In this document: positions 12,801 to 24,500 of the stretch, piece by piece
How positions within the stretch are numbered: position 1 is the stretch's first letter
Layout of the letters: every line of letters starts with the position of its first letter
Notes under the pieces: generated by a model
The model's input: only the letters and a program-made list of their open reading frames with translations
Databases searched by the model: none
Told to the model about the DNA's origin: nothing
Made by a program: the position numbers and the translations under genes
Source of the DNA: Trichopria drosophilae
Taxonomy: Eukaryota; Arthropoda; Insecta; Hymenoptera; Diapriidae
Assembly (NCBI GenBank): GCA_030407085.1
Contig: CM059586.1
Span: 105,103,501 to 105,167,500 of the forward strand
DNA length: 64,000 bases
Direction: 5' to 3'

Positions 12801-15800
12801 AAAATATTAAAATGAACAAACTTTTGTGTCGTTTTGTTACAATCGATTTACAATATCAGACTGAATATAAACTCATTATGAAGCATGCTTTTTAAGGAAC
12901 TATGATGAACTAAAGACACAAACATTCAAGAGTTACTTTTTTTCTTTTATTTTTAAAGTAATTCTATATTTTAATTAGAGTTATTAACGATACAGAGTAC
13001 AGAAATCGCTTACTCAGCCTACGATTGCCATTGGTACAATTTGTCGTCAAAGCAGGCGATGCAACTATGGTTCATTATTAAACGTGCCCAGAAACCCCTT
13101 GAAATCACAGTCGGAAAGTTTTCAGCCTTATCTTATGGACTCTTTACAACCGTAAGTAGCATACTTTTGTACATGGAGAAACGTTGTTTAGGAAGATGCG
13201 GTGTTACAAACATATTTTCGTATATTTTTTAAAATGTTTTTTCATACTTTAAAACAATTGTGTAAGTGGTATCTACGTAAGGGTTGTGAAATGAGAAAAA
13301 GGCTTTTAAAATTTGATAAATTTGTTTGCACATGCATGGAACAATATTTTTGCTTTAAGAATAAATAGTTAAGAACAAATTATTCCTATGTATTTTCCTG
13401 AGGACAAATGTAGAATAATACATTTTGAAGAGAACCTCCAAAAGTCATAAAAATACAATTTATAGCATTTACGTTATAGTTCTTCAAGAATAAGAATGTT
13501 TATCTTTTTGTTTTTGACGTGATGGTATATGACCAAGAAATGAAAATAATTGTAAACAAAATAATATGCCAGCTACAGTTTATAATTTGTGTGTACCTGA
13601 AATTATTGACTATTATACTGACAATTGGGGGCAAAACTCTTTGGTTTCAAAGTGTATCCATGGAAAACCCTATATTTGACAGCCAACTTCGACTGAATAT
13701 GTATAAAAACTAGTCGCACCATTACTCAAGCAATATTATTGTATATACTCTTTTGTATTGATAAAAAACGATACCTTTTATTATATATCAAGGCTAAACA
13801 ATAATGTGTTAATAATGCCGATTAAGAAGGTAGCAGCTTTGAAAACTTGAAAAACATTCGTGCAGATTGGAATACAGATGAACTGCAGAAAAACATAATC
13901 AATGGAATTCGTAGGAAGATGCTAATGAAAATGAACTGATTGAATTCTTGACTTTGATCTATTTCCAAAAAATCTTGAGGGAACTTCAATGAAGGACAGG
14001 GCGAACTTTTCATCGGAATATAAGGAGGTTTGAATGTGAATATTAGGAAACTAGGATGACCATTCCATAGCCGATAGTATATAAAACGCATAAAATTAAC
14101 GTTGGTATCTTTCATTTACTCAAATGAAAATGGGTTTTCTTTCCTAAATCATCTTTATTTCTGGTTTCCTTTCCCACTCAATGCATCCACGAGACAACCT
14201 CAACAGCGCCTCGTGGCATCCAAATATCCTGTTGTTTTGTTAACTTCTTCATATCGACCTAAAGTCCGAGGAAATTCTGAAGTATAGTACAATAATAAAC
14301 CGATAAAAGCAAATATTGAACGCCCGAGATCGAAGGCTTAGTGTGGGAAGGGCCCGAGGTATTATATGGGGTCGAAGGCTTCTATGACTATGCCACATAA
14401 ACATTCCCTGAATTCCCGCCTAGGATTAGCTCAGACTCGGATTTCAGAAATGTTGTCCAAGGTTTGTACATTGTTCATCCATTTTCGTTGCAATTTTTGT
14501 GAAAAATCCGTCTGTTAAACATTGGAAATAGGTCCATAATTGGTCCACATTTAGAACAATTATCTATTTATGGTCATCCATTGGATTTTCATCGGAACAT
14601 AAATTGGACGATAATTGGCCGCAATGTGACTAAAATTGGACGTCCCGAATATTCAGACATAGTCTACAGACTTAAAAAAATCAGTTTTTACACATAGTGG
14701 TTAGGGAGCAAAAAATCCGAAATCGGACTTCAGCTTCCTATGAAACGTAAAAATGGTAAAAACCGCTATTTTTTGCCACCTATATATGCTCCATAAAAAT
14801 CACAAAAAAACGCAAAATACAGTTTTTATTGCGGAAATTCGAATGGCACTATTTTTTTCAAAACTAGTATCGCTGTCATAAATAGCGGTGTCATAAATCA
14901 AAACCGCCGTATTTTCTTTTTTTCCGGAGAGGGGAGGAATGCTTTACGCACCATAAGGGAGCCATCGGGACTCCCCCGTGTGTGGGACTCTCCTGCAAGC
15001 AGGTATATCCACTAAACCTCCACCTCTTTTCTACTTCCTGCACGACCCCGGTACTGCGGTGGCATTTATGGCTTCAGGGCCGGAGGACTTGTAGCGACTT
15101 CAGCGCTACCCTGTCATCTCAGATACTATTTCACTCTTCACGCTTTTTATGTTGGAGCACATTTTCTACGAAGGAGGCTACTGCTGCCCATTTATCTTCG
15201 GAGCTCATCATCTGTTCCTCAATTTCCTCGGGCGTCATTCTAAGATGGTGAGCAACTATAAGGGATGTTCTCCATTCGGCCCACCTATGGCATTCGAAAA
15301 AGGTGTGTGCTGCACTGTCAGCTTGTTCTGTTCAATATTTACAATTTGGGCTACTCTTTATATGTACTTTGTGCAGGTACACATTAAATAGACCATGACC
15401 AGAGATGAACTGTGTTACATAATAGTTCACCTCCCCATGGGGTCGGGTGATCCATGGTTTTATTTTGAGCATGCGGTGTATCCACTTCGCTACCGCGCTG
15501 TTGTTGTTTCATCTTTCTTGCCACTGATATAGCATAATCTCTCGTTCATGTGCAAAGACTGCCTTTCTATCCTCTTCGCTTCTCCTCTTATACCTACGCT
15601 TACGTTCTGCGGCCAGTAAATCAATGGAGCATTTATTCCATTGATTGCCCAGGGCATATATTGCCCCCGCCATGACTAGAACACCGCTTTCAGACACGGT
15701 TCGGTATGACGATGATACCCGCAAGGCAGCCATTCTCTGCATAGCAGCCATTCGGTATCTGTACGTTTCTACACATAACATATCCGCTTAGACGTCCGCC

Positions 15801-18800
15801 CCATACAGAAGGATTGAATGTACTACATTACGGCAACATTAGGCATTAATCTCGCCAGAGCATTGACCAATTTAGTAACCTTCATGGCGACTTGTTTGAA
15901 GTGTTCGCGGAACTTGAGTTTGTGGTCCAAATGTAATATCAGTACCTCGTAGGTATGATAGGATTGCGATTTACCTCCATAATGGGCTGCTTCACCTTAT
16001 TTCTTCGTCTGCTAAAAACGAGGACTTCCGTCTTCTGGGCCGCTAATTGTAGTCTATACTTTGTTATCCAGTTGCTTACGCAGGAGATAGCGAATGCTGC
16101 ATGACGTTTTGCTTGTGTTAAGGTCCTTGCAGTGGCAATCACTGCCAAGTCATCCACGAAGGATTTTATCCAGGTCCACTCCGGCATATGAAGACGCAGT
16201 ACGCCGTGTCGTATAGAGCGTTCCAGAGGTCCGGGCCGAGGGCCGATCCTTGTGCTGCTCCTGCTGTGATTTCTATGTACATGGTCCCTTCTGTTATCTC
16301 AACTAACCACTTCTGATTCCACAAATAATCGTTTATAACTACCAGCAGATATGGCGGCACCTTGAAATCGTGTTCCAGTTAAAAGCATTTCTGACATCTA
16401 TTGCGGTCACAATGTACATGTTGCTCGTCCTGATCCGGGCATGATGCACTAGTTGGACGATCTCGCTCACAGAGTCCATGGTGGAGTGGCCTGGACGAAA
16501 TCCATGTTGGTTCTTCGAGAGTACTCCCGAGCCTGGCTATTGCTACGCGTAAACGTCCTCTCACCATTCTTTCATAAATTTTCCCGGCCTTGTCTAGCAT
16601 GCAGAGTGGCCGGAGTAACGACACCGTGAAGGGAGAACCTTTGCCTTTATCCAGAAGGACCAGTCTTTGAACTTTCCACCTGTCCGAAAAGATACCAGTC
16701 GTTAGGCATGCATTATACATACTTAGCAACAGTTCCAATCGGTTAAGCGCTATTGTTTTCAGCACCTCAATCAGGATCCCATCTGGCCGAGGGACCTTTC
16801 TGTTTTCTGCTGCTTTTACCGCAGTTCCCAATTCTCCGGTACTAAACAGAGGAATCGGTTCAGTACCCTCGTATCTCCTTTCCTGCCTTCTGCCATGGGA
16901 CGGAAATAGCTCATCCACAATGGTTGTTGCAGCGGCAAGTTCGAACGGGCCAATTGGTCCCTTTTGTCCTAGACGTTTGGTAACGATTTTGTAGCCCAAT
17001 CCTTACGTATCGTTATCCGCCTCAAAGCAGATCTATTTCCAGCACTGTCGTTTGCTTCTTCCAATCTCTAGTTTCAGCGCTTTCCTCGCCTCATGGTACC
17101 TCTCTATCGCTAAGACGTCGGCTCCTCGCCTTCATAGACGCTGAGCTCTGCTCGACGCTTTGCAGGCTTTGTATAGCAAGAGCATTGTCTCCTCGACAAG
17201 CTTCCTCGCGTCTTCTCTCGTCTGTGGAACCTTTCTCTCGCTCTCCAAGGTAGCGTAGGTATCTAGAATTTCAAGTAACGCCTCAGGGTTCAGTTTATCG
17301 ACCGACCACTTTTTAGTGCTTTTATTAGCATTTCTTCTTGGTTGCTTCGATCCGAAATGGAATTCAATGAACTGGTGGTCGCTGACGGTATAGGTCTCGA
17401 GTACCGCCCATCCCGTCACCATGGTTGGGAGCAACTGAGAGGCTAGTGTGAGGTCGACTACAGAACCTTTATACTCTGACCTTCTGAACGTCGTCACGTT
17501 ATCAGAGTTTATAAAGGCCAGATCCAGCCGCGCCGCTAACTCCGTAACGTTTCGTCCTCTGCTGCAAGTGGATCCCATACCCCATTCGAGGGCCTTAGCG
17601 TTGAAGTCACCACCAATAATGATTTCGCTCACCAATGTGTTCAGGCAGTTCTCCAAGGCGTCCAGCTTTTCCCGGAACCTATCAATCGGGTCGTTTGGGG
17701 ACAGGTAGGCGGTAACGTAATTTATGCCAGCGGCACACACGCATATGTACCCTACTCCCGCTATGACTTGCTGGATCGGAACCTTTAGTTCTTTCAGGAT
17801 CCAAATTGCCGTTGTTCCTAGTTTATCCGGGAACCATAAACTGTCTGCATCGTGATGCTGTTCGCATGTCAAAAGTATGTCCGTGTCGCGCTCAATCACG
17901 GTCTTTTGTAGTATGTTTTGTGCAGTGCGGCTCCTATTCAGGCTACATTGCAGCAAAGAGATCACGGCTTTCGGTTTTTGCACTGTTCCTCCTCCAGGTA
18001 TGATCTACATGTACTAGGTATGATAGTACTTTGGTTTGCTTTTGCAGTCTGAAGCCAAGTGTCCGATCTGAGTGCATTGCCAGCAATGTTTCGACCTATC
18101 GGCGCTACAACATTTTGCAGCTATGTGCCCGAACCTGTGTCATCGATAACACCGGGTGAGTAGTTGGCTCCGTCGTACTCGGCAGCTAAGCCACTATCTT
18201 GACGTAGCCTTTCGTTTCGAGGCGCAATGCGTATTTTGCCTCAAATTCCACGAAGGCCATCCTGCTGCCCCATTTGCTTGTCCGGGACAGATTAACCTTG
18301 CAAGAGGTTATTTCTCTCTCGTAGCCCAGGCTCTTTTGCAGCGCTGCTAGTATCTCCACTGTCCATTTCTCTTCCTTTGATGTTTGGACTTTTTTCCTGA
18401 GTCTACCTCCGTCTTTCAGTTCAGGACTAGGGGTGTTATGTTCACGCTTCCGTTTTTCTATGGAGTTTTCAGCCTTTACGCCTGCTGGTTGTGCCGACTC
18501 AACGAACTTTACTTCTTCACTGACCAGGTTAATCCAAGTTTTCTCCCAGTTTGTGCGATGCATGTCTAGGTTACGTAAAATTATGTCCGCAGTATCAAGC
18601 CCATCCTTGATGTCGTTTAAACATATTCTTCTTCGCGTCAACTGTCGTTTTTAGGTGCCCGATTCGTCAGCCCGAGCGCCGCCGGCAACGACGCGTCGCC
18701 ACGGAGATGAGCGATAGGAGTGAACCCCGCGATTCGCGAGAAGGCAGTCCTTCAATGAGGAAGCACCGACGTGTCCGCGTTCCTGACCGCGGAGTGATAG

Positions 18801-21800
18801 ATTTCCGAAAAAGAGACCCTGTTTGTCGAGCCTTACCAGCGAGGAGATCCGCTAAACGCAACGACGCGGGAATTTGTGCCGTCAGCCCACAGACGAGACA
18901 CCAATTTGTGGAGCGACAAAGCGAAACGCCAACATTTTTTTAAGAGAGAAAAGAATATAAGTCGTCCTTACCCCAAATATTTGAATTTATAATAAAGTAA
19001 AGGGCAAAAAGCACAAATATCCTTTTTTGAAATAAAATATTTTCATTTATTGTTTCCTGCTAAACTCCTTTCGTAGCTTGTGCGGGTGGTGTACGGTATC
19101 ACCGTAGGGTTTTTGTTTAGTTAAAGTTCAGAGATTTTGTGCACTTTTGGTTGCGAATAGGCATCGATCCTTCAACATTATTGATGCGAAAAATTTTCAC
19201 AAAAAACGAAACACACGACCAAGCCGGTCAAGAAAGCAAACGGGACGATCAAAACTATGATTCGCACGTTTGTGGGCGTCGATCATCAAGACTGAGACTT
19301 GCATTCGCCCGAGTTCCAGAGTGAGATCAACACAATTCGAGATCGTCGGTGCGTCGGTTTCGAGACCAAGCGAGAGAGCGACAGCATCGACAATACAACG
19401 GCGGCAAACATAACGTAAGTTTGAATGTCGGGGACCTACTGTTGCGTCGAAATCACGTCCTGTCGAAGAGCGCGGATAGATTCGCCGCGATGCGAGGGGA
19501 CCTTCCGTGTCGCTAACGTCGTTTCTCCTATCGAGTACGAGTTGGACGAGGTAACGAGCGAAAAATGACGAAAGCCCACGTTACTAACCGAAAGAGATTT
19601 TTGCAGCTCGCTAAACCCGTCGTGTCGAGGATTAATCCTTTTATCTTAGTGTTACAGGAAGGAAACGATGACCATCTATCGCCAAGAGGAACGGATCACC
19701 TAGTTTTATGACCCGGAAAAGAAGGAGGTAATAGAAATACAGCCCTCCGTGGTGCCGAACGAGTTGAGACCGGACATGGTCCCCGTCCCACCACTTTGGT
19801 GCGAAGATGAGGCACCCAGACAGCGAAGCCCGACACAGAACGACAACCGGGACCGTCAAGGGGACTACCCACTTCCTATGGGGAGACACCCCAGTGCGCG
19901 ACCGTTTACCCGAGGGATACTGTTCGGTGGATTACGCGAGCTGCCCACAGACATCCATCGGGATCCTCCTCCCGGGAAGTGCTTCAACAGCTGGCACAAG
20001 AGGCACCTGTGGAAGTCTTGTAGGGCCCCACGAGTCCGCACGTTCTGCGTGAAATGTCTATTCTCCGGGCTTTTGATTTCCAGGTGTCCTCGCTGCGCAC
20101 AGCGCTACCTAGAGTGGATGTTTCGCGGAGAGCGGATCTCAATCGTGATCCGAGTCGAGGCCGGAGGGACCAGTGTCCGTATAGTCCAGTCATTATGTAC
20201 ATTTAAAAAAGTAATAATTTGAAGCAGCAATTTTATTTTTGGGGCATGTTGGGGGAGTCAAGAAAAGCTTAACTTCAAGTTTTCGACCTCTGAGGTGGCT
20301 TGCTTTTTTTTATAACCTAAAAAATGTAATAAAATCGTATTTTTTAAATAACTCGGCTTCTAATGAAGTTAGAAGGTTCACTTAGGGCTCATTTTAAAGA
20401 TTTTTTTGCGCTTTACAACTTTTTCTAAGAAAATTGTTTTATCCGATCGATAGTTTTCGATATATCGAAGGATAAATGAAAAAAAGACGTACTTTATTTA
20501 GTTTTTTGCTTTTTACGTGGAATTGGAAACGGAAAATAAAAAAGTAATGTAAGACAAAGTTGTAGAGAATTAAATAACGAACAATTTCTTTTTTTAATCG
20601 TTTCGTTTCGATGAAAATTGCGCCTTGTAGAGCGTCACAAAGTAGACAGTCGGCGTCAGCGTGTAAGCAGCGAGTTGTTCATATCGATATGCTGCGACGG
20701 AGCGTTTTCGCTGAAATAAAAGACTTTATTCAAGCATAATTATTATGTAATATGTATTTTTTGAAGGTTTTTTTGTGAGCTACACGTTACAAAAAAAGGA
20801 AAAATAAAAATTGAGCAGTTTAGTACATGCGTTTAAAATAAAACGGGAAAGGCAATAAAATAGTTATTTAGAAAGTACGTTTTGCACGTAAGTAATATTA
20901 TTTAACGATGGAAGATTATTTGTTAAGTACAAGGTGTGCGAATGAAAACATTTTATATGAAAAAGTGATATTTATTTTTGTCGACATTTATTTTTACATT
21001 TTCTCGTTTTTCATTAAAAAATGGATTAAAAAATTAAATCTTTCTTGAACGCTTTGCTTGTGGTTCATGTTCGTAGTCGTCATCTTCGCAGAATACGCCA
21101 TTGTTGGCCTCTCGCGTGTCAAGTAGATCGTCGGAATCGTCATCCATGTCGTCATCTAATTCGTCGTTTTGCAAAATTTCTGCTTCAAAAATAAAATTGC
21201 TGCTTCAAATTATTACTTTTTTAAATGTACATAATGACTGGACTAGCTGTTCGGTCGTCATTTGGCAACGCAGCAAAGCAAAGGTTTTGGCAATACAGGA
21301 ATTCCATCCGAACACCACAATTATTTATCATTACAATTACTACTGTAAGTATCAAAATTTACTATTAAATTTTACTATTTATATTGCTATTTAAGTTTTA
21401 TTTCAATCACATGTACAGTCTTATGAAAAAATTTATAAAACAGAAAAAACGAATAAAATTGCTCAATTTTTATTTTTCCTTTTTTTGTAACGTGTAGCTC
21501 ACAAAAAAACCTTCAAAAAATACATATTACATAATAATTATGCTTGAATAAAGTCTTTTATTTCAGCGAAAACGCTCCGTCGCAGCATATCGATATGAAC
21601 AACTCGCTGCTTACACGCTGACGCCGACTGTCTACTTTGTGACGCTCTACAAGGCGCAATTTTCATCGAAACGAAACGATTAAAAAAAGAAATTGTTCGT
21701 TATTTAATTCTCTACAACTTTGTCTTACATTACTTTTTTATTTTCCGTTTCCAATTCCACGTAAAAAGCAAAAAACTATATAAAGTACGTCTTTTTTTCA

Positions 21801-23019
21801 TTTATCCTTCGATATATCGAAAACTATCGATCGGATAAAAAAATTTTCTGAAAAAAAGTTGTAAAGCGCAAAAAAATCTTTAAAATGAGCCCTAAGTGAA
21901 CCTTCTAACTTCATTAGAGGCCGAGTTATTTAAAAAATACGATTTTATTACATTTTTTAGGTTATAAAAAAAAGCAAGCCACCTCAGAGGTCGAAAACTT
22001 GAAGTTAAGCTTTTCTTGACTCCCCCAACATGCCCCAAAAATAAAATTGCTGCTTCAAATTATTACTTTTTTATCCCAAATTTTTGTACATAATGACCGG
22101 ACTAGTACCCGACGACAGCGATCCCGAAGGCATCGGGGTCAAGAGACCCTGGAAGTGGCTCGGTCAGGCCACGAGGAGGAGGGCGTCCCGAACGCCACCG
22201 AAGCCCCCACGAAAACTATCACCGCGGAAAAGCAGCCACTTCCGAGGGGAAAGAGGGCCACGGTCAGGAGGCCGGTCCGCCCAGGCCGCAAAATCATCGC
22301 GAAGAGGAACTGGCCGGTGAGGTCATAACGACCGCGGAAGATATGGCCGTGTCTTATAACGTCAAAGCGTCCACCTTCATAAACTGTAGGTCCCATCGCG
22401 ATTTAGTCCCATAGGGGTTCAGAAAGGTCGACGTAGAATAATATTTAAAAAAAAGAGATGGCCGTATTATTCAGATATCTGAACCCGACCGCCGCCGCCT
22501 TCGTCGACGAGCGAGTAGACGTTGGCGATGCCCTGAGATGGGCACAAGGACTGGCGGGACTACAATCCCCGCTCCAGAATATGGTGGTCCTGGCGGCCAG
22601 AAAAGAGCGTGGCGTAAGGAGTAATCCGCCCAAAACTTAGGGAAGGTTGAGTTTTACTCCCTTCCTGCAGTAAGGTGCTTAATATGAAGGTGGACGGAGA
22701 GCGATCGCGATGACTTCTTTGGCAAATGCATCGAGTCGTCATGCTGATCATAAAATACACAGGACAAATTTGGCCTTAACTGATTTGTATTATATTAAAA
22801 TAATTTTATTAAACAGTTTTTTAAATGTTTATTGAATTGTTAACTTAGTCAAATCACACGCACTCATAAGACTCACACAAATAATAATAGTATTGTTTCT
22901 TTTTATCGATGTTTTGCATTTATGGCTCAGCAATAGCAATAAAAATTATTTTTCAGATCGTGAAGACGTCCATGGGATTTTTGTCGATGTTATTAGCAGT
23001 GAAAGAAAAAATCAAATGA
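9844..23019 (+). CDS. Odorant receptor (7tm_6 family), complete seven-exon gene (OR2)
   Basis: This is a seven-transmembrane olfactory channel subunit. Coding exons are 9844-9850, 10337-10609, 11160-11631, 12402-12501, 12607-12729, 12996-13151 and 22957-23019. All junctions are GT/AG and phases agree (1, 1, 2, 0, 0, 0), giving 1194 nt, or 397 residues, the usual family length. The first exon is only ATGGAAC; joined to exon 2 it gives MEHAEYAVGISRW, a typical receptor N-terminus. Family marks include GVWPEF near residue 27, ESYFPFEVD at 166-174, GVDSFFAVLVLHLCGQLEIL, the FCLQGFQ block, DCHWYN, and a C-terminal exon IVKTSMGFLSMLLAV. There are no stops or shifts. The last intron (13152-22956) runs from GTAAGT to TTTTTCAG and is crammed with transposons. 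The micro-exon and long-range terminal exon are inferred from phase and motif, not from transcripts. Confidence 0.85.
11735..12115. repeat. Imperfect inverted-repeat element in OR2 intron 3
   Basis: The left end carries ggttgct then accgtttggttag. The right end carries their approximate complement (aaccaaacggtttagc followed by aacaaccaaaat). The ~380-bp spacing and the lack of coding content fit a worn MITE. Target duplications are not clear, and the match is imperfect. Confidence 0.35.
13152..14910. other. Left part of the OR2 terminal intron, nothing recognised
   Basis: This is non-coding AT-rich intron sequence. Around 14520-14650 short phrases such as ttggtccaca and attggacg recur loosely. 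I saw no exon-like receptor motif here that would provide a nearer terminal exon for OR2. Confidence 0.45.
15090..17983 (-). pseudogene. R1-clade LINE ORF2 remnant (endonuclease + reverse transcriptase)
   Basis: The endonuclease part (17983-17132) keeps LLQCSLNRSRTAQ at its start, then GGDFNAKALEWG, SVVDLTLAS and SDHQFIEF, the catalytic blocks of APE-type nucleases that nick the target. The reverse transcriptase follows in pieces: RPLCMLDKAGKIYERM near 16600, a frameshift near 16500, GSALGPDLWNALYD, and the active-site block FVDDLAVIA at about 16149-16160 (the usual form is YADD or FADD). The C-terminal Cys/His region is at about 15270-15350, with NCKY followed by TGA where a cysteine is expected, then HTFFECHRW. 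Multiple shifts and stops rule out function. Confidence 0.78.
18050..18641 (-). pseudogene. R1-clade LINE ORF1 (gag-like) remnant
   Basis: The readable frame starts at about 18641 and stops at 18186. After a one-base shift it continues as SCRVRRSQLL into two CCHC zinc knuckles. The first is CYR-stop-HRFGHIAAKC: its second cysteine codon has become TGA at 18140-18142. The second, CWQCTQIGHLASDC, is intact. ORF1 proteins of this clade bind the element RNA. The N-terminal part is missing. Confidence 0.72.
18656..20181 (+). mobile_element. GC-rich retroelement relic, left part
   Basis: Base composition rises sharply from 18656. The first kilobase has no open frame, but it contains an AATAAAG-type signal near 18990 and could be LTR or leader sequence. 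From 19668 a gag-like frame begins (separate entry). The relic is interrupted at 20182 by an inverted-repeat element and appears to resume at 22105. No primer-binding site or paired LTR could be shown, so the class (LTR retroelement or other) is open. Confidence 0.45.
19668..20181 (+). pseudogene. Gag-like reading frame with Cys/His knuckle, interrupted
   Basis: An ATG at 19668 follows a splice-acceptor-like tract (ttagtgttacag). The frame runs MTIYRQEERIT, meets a TAG at 19701, then continues FYDPEKKEVIEIQPSVVP onward to the inverted-repeat junction. Near the end are CFNSWHKRHLWKSC and FCVKC...RCPRC. The first fits the retroviral-type CCHC spacing C-x2-C-x4-H-x4-C except that the second cysteine is serine. 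These features suggest a nucleocapsid-like RNA-binding protein of a retroelement. The stop codon and altered knuckle indicate decay. Confidence 0.5.
20182..22104. repeat. Long inverted-repeat (foldback) element, arms ~640 bp
   Basis: The left arm (about 20182-20817) and right arm (about 21461-22104) are near-perfect reverse complements separated by ~643 bp. Both outer ends carry tagtcc(a/g)gtcattatgtac, and the arms continue through gaagcagcaattttattttt and ggggcatgttgggggagtc. The right arm has an ~11-nt insertion near its outer end. It splits the GC-rich retroelement relic, so it inserted after that relic arrived, or formed in place. No transposase is evident. High arm identity suggests recent origin or gene conversion. 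Confidence 0.8.
21034..21204 (-). other. Acidic open frame in the foldback spacer
   Basis: On the minus strand a 56-codon frame follows TGA 21205-21207 and ends at TAA 21034-21036. It is rich in Asp/Glu (NDELDDDMDDDSDDLLDT) and closes with a basic QAKRSRKI tail that looks like a nuclear-localisation signal. There is no start codon, so it could be the last exon or C-terminus of a larger protein carried by the element. Directly upstream, at 21188-21253 on the plus strand, lies a third copy of the element's terminal sequence. I do not recognise the family. Confidence 0.4.
22105..22760 (+). mobile_element. GC-rich retroelement relic, right part
   Basis: This is the probable continuation of the relic at 18656-20181 beyond the inverted-repeat insertion. 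It has the same elevated GC, and an arginine/proline-rich frame (DDSDPEGIGVKRPWKW...) ends near 22320. A further frame at 22458-22640 (MAVLFRYLNPTAAAFVDE) is not recognised. No integrase or reverse transcriptase motif is present, so only part of the original element survives. Confidence 0.4.
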
Positions 23020-24500
23020 ACCAAACAAACTCCGCAACTTGTCAAAAACAAATTTGTGTATACTCGTCTTCTTAAAACAAATGCGATATATTTTACTAAA
23101 CAATACAAAATAGAAAAATCAAATTTAGATGGCTGTATCATAATATCCAAACTCTTATTTTATGGCTAATGGAGCAATGTGGAAATATCCAATAAAAATA
23201 CTTAAGAATACCTAAGAATACTGTTAAGGATCATCTACGTAAATGTTTATATTTTTACATGTCTACATATTTTGTAAATTAATATATCTTTGAATTGATA
23301 TCTTCGATTTACGTGAGAACTGTTAACATGTTATATTTCCTACCTATTCCAATCCCTTACGAATGTTGTTTGAATAATAGGATTATTATAAACTCAAGAG
23401 GATTCACAATTCTTTTCTAATTGAATCAATTTTAATTAAATGGAAGGATGTGAAGGCAAACTTTTTTATTGTCTGTGGAATTACTTGGAAATTTTTTAAT
23501 CTGCAACAAGCTTTCGTATAATTTTGTAAACGTCACCAGTATTATTGATTGTCAATATATTTGACACTAAAAAGAAGCATTTCATTTTGATAATGATCCT
23601 GAAACTAGCAGCAGAGTCAGCAAAGCAAGGGTTCTCAACTGCTTTTATATCAAATAGAATATTATCCAACAAAGCCATTTTTTCATCCAAATTCTGTTTA
23701 TTGTTTACAAACAACTAAGCTTTAGACGGCCGGCAATTTCCCCCACAAAATATTTTAATGTCCAATCGTTTGTGAATATGAGATAAATTCCTCTAAAGGC
23801 GTTAAACAAAATCAACCACGTGGCGATAGCAGGCGTGTGATCTTTTTTGCGTTGTTATTTCTTGTTTTTACGTTTTTCTTTTTCAGCTGTATTTTTGTTG
23901 TTTTTTTTTGATATTAATTTTATCCATAAAATCCTATATCCTCAAATGAGAAATTTTTAACCAGCACAATATAGGAGAGTACTGATCGAATTCCCTGGCA
24001 CACCTCGTGATGACGTAATTTCTTTTCACATTTGTATTAAGAAATCAAGTGGAGACAAATTATAATCGACTTGCTGGTAAGCTTCCAAGAGAGCATTGTA
24101 GTGTGATACGTCCAAGTCAACAAATTATTCGCGCTTTATAGAATTGTTTTTTTTTTGTCGTTGGGTATAGTATAATTTTATTGTGCATGAGATATATCCC
24201 CATATGCACACATCAACTCCACAATTGCATCCAGTATCAGAACTCGTTATTTGAATGGAATATCGGTTGGAAAATATAAGCTCCATTACCTCCAGTTTTA
24301 ATTAGCAACACCTTTCTTCCCCAGAAGTGTTTCTATAAAACCATATAACCTACTCCATTAGTAATGTGAGGGAGGGTGGGGGGAGGGTCCTGGAATCTAA
24401 GTAGAGGATATGGTTCAGCGAAAACGCTAATACTATCGGGAACACCCTCCACATTTAGGCATAATCCATAACCTGTATCTCCATGCCTGGACTGATCTTG
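23020..24500. other. AT-rich DNA downstream of OR2, nothing recognised
   Basis: The OR2 3' untranslated region should begin here, but no clear AATAAA stands close to the stop. Short open frames on both strands look random. A G-rich run (gggagggtggggggaggg) lies at about 24370. Confidence 0.35.

Larger units (their letters stand above)
14912..18655 (-). mobile_element. R1-clade LINE, 5'-truncated and decayed (antisense in OR2 intron)
   Basis: A GC-rich block in AT-rich intron DNA reads, on the minus strand, as ORF1 followed by ORF2 and a 3' untranslated region ending in an A-rich tail at about 14912-14925. The order gag-like ORF1 with zinc knuckles, apurinic-type endonuclease, reverse transcriptase, then a C-terminal Cys/His motif is that of the R1/TRAS/SART clade. 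The copy is truncated inside ORF1, where sequence changes abruptly at about 18655 into another GC-rich relic. Several frameshifts and nonsense codons make it inactive. Clear target-site duplications were not found. Confidence 0.8.

Noticed and set aside
17448..18654. Plus-strand frames across the antisense LINE
   Set aside because: They are shadows of minus-strand ORF1 and ORF2, where the knuckles and catalytic blocks lie.
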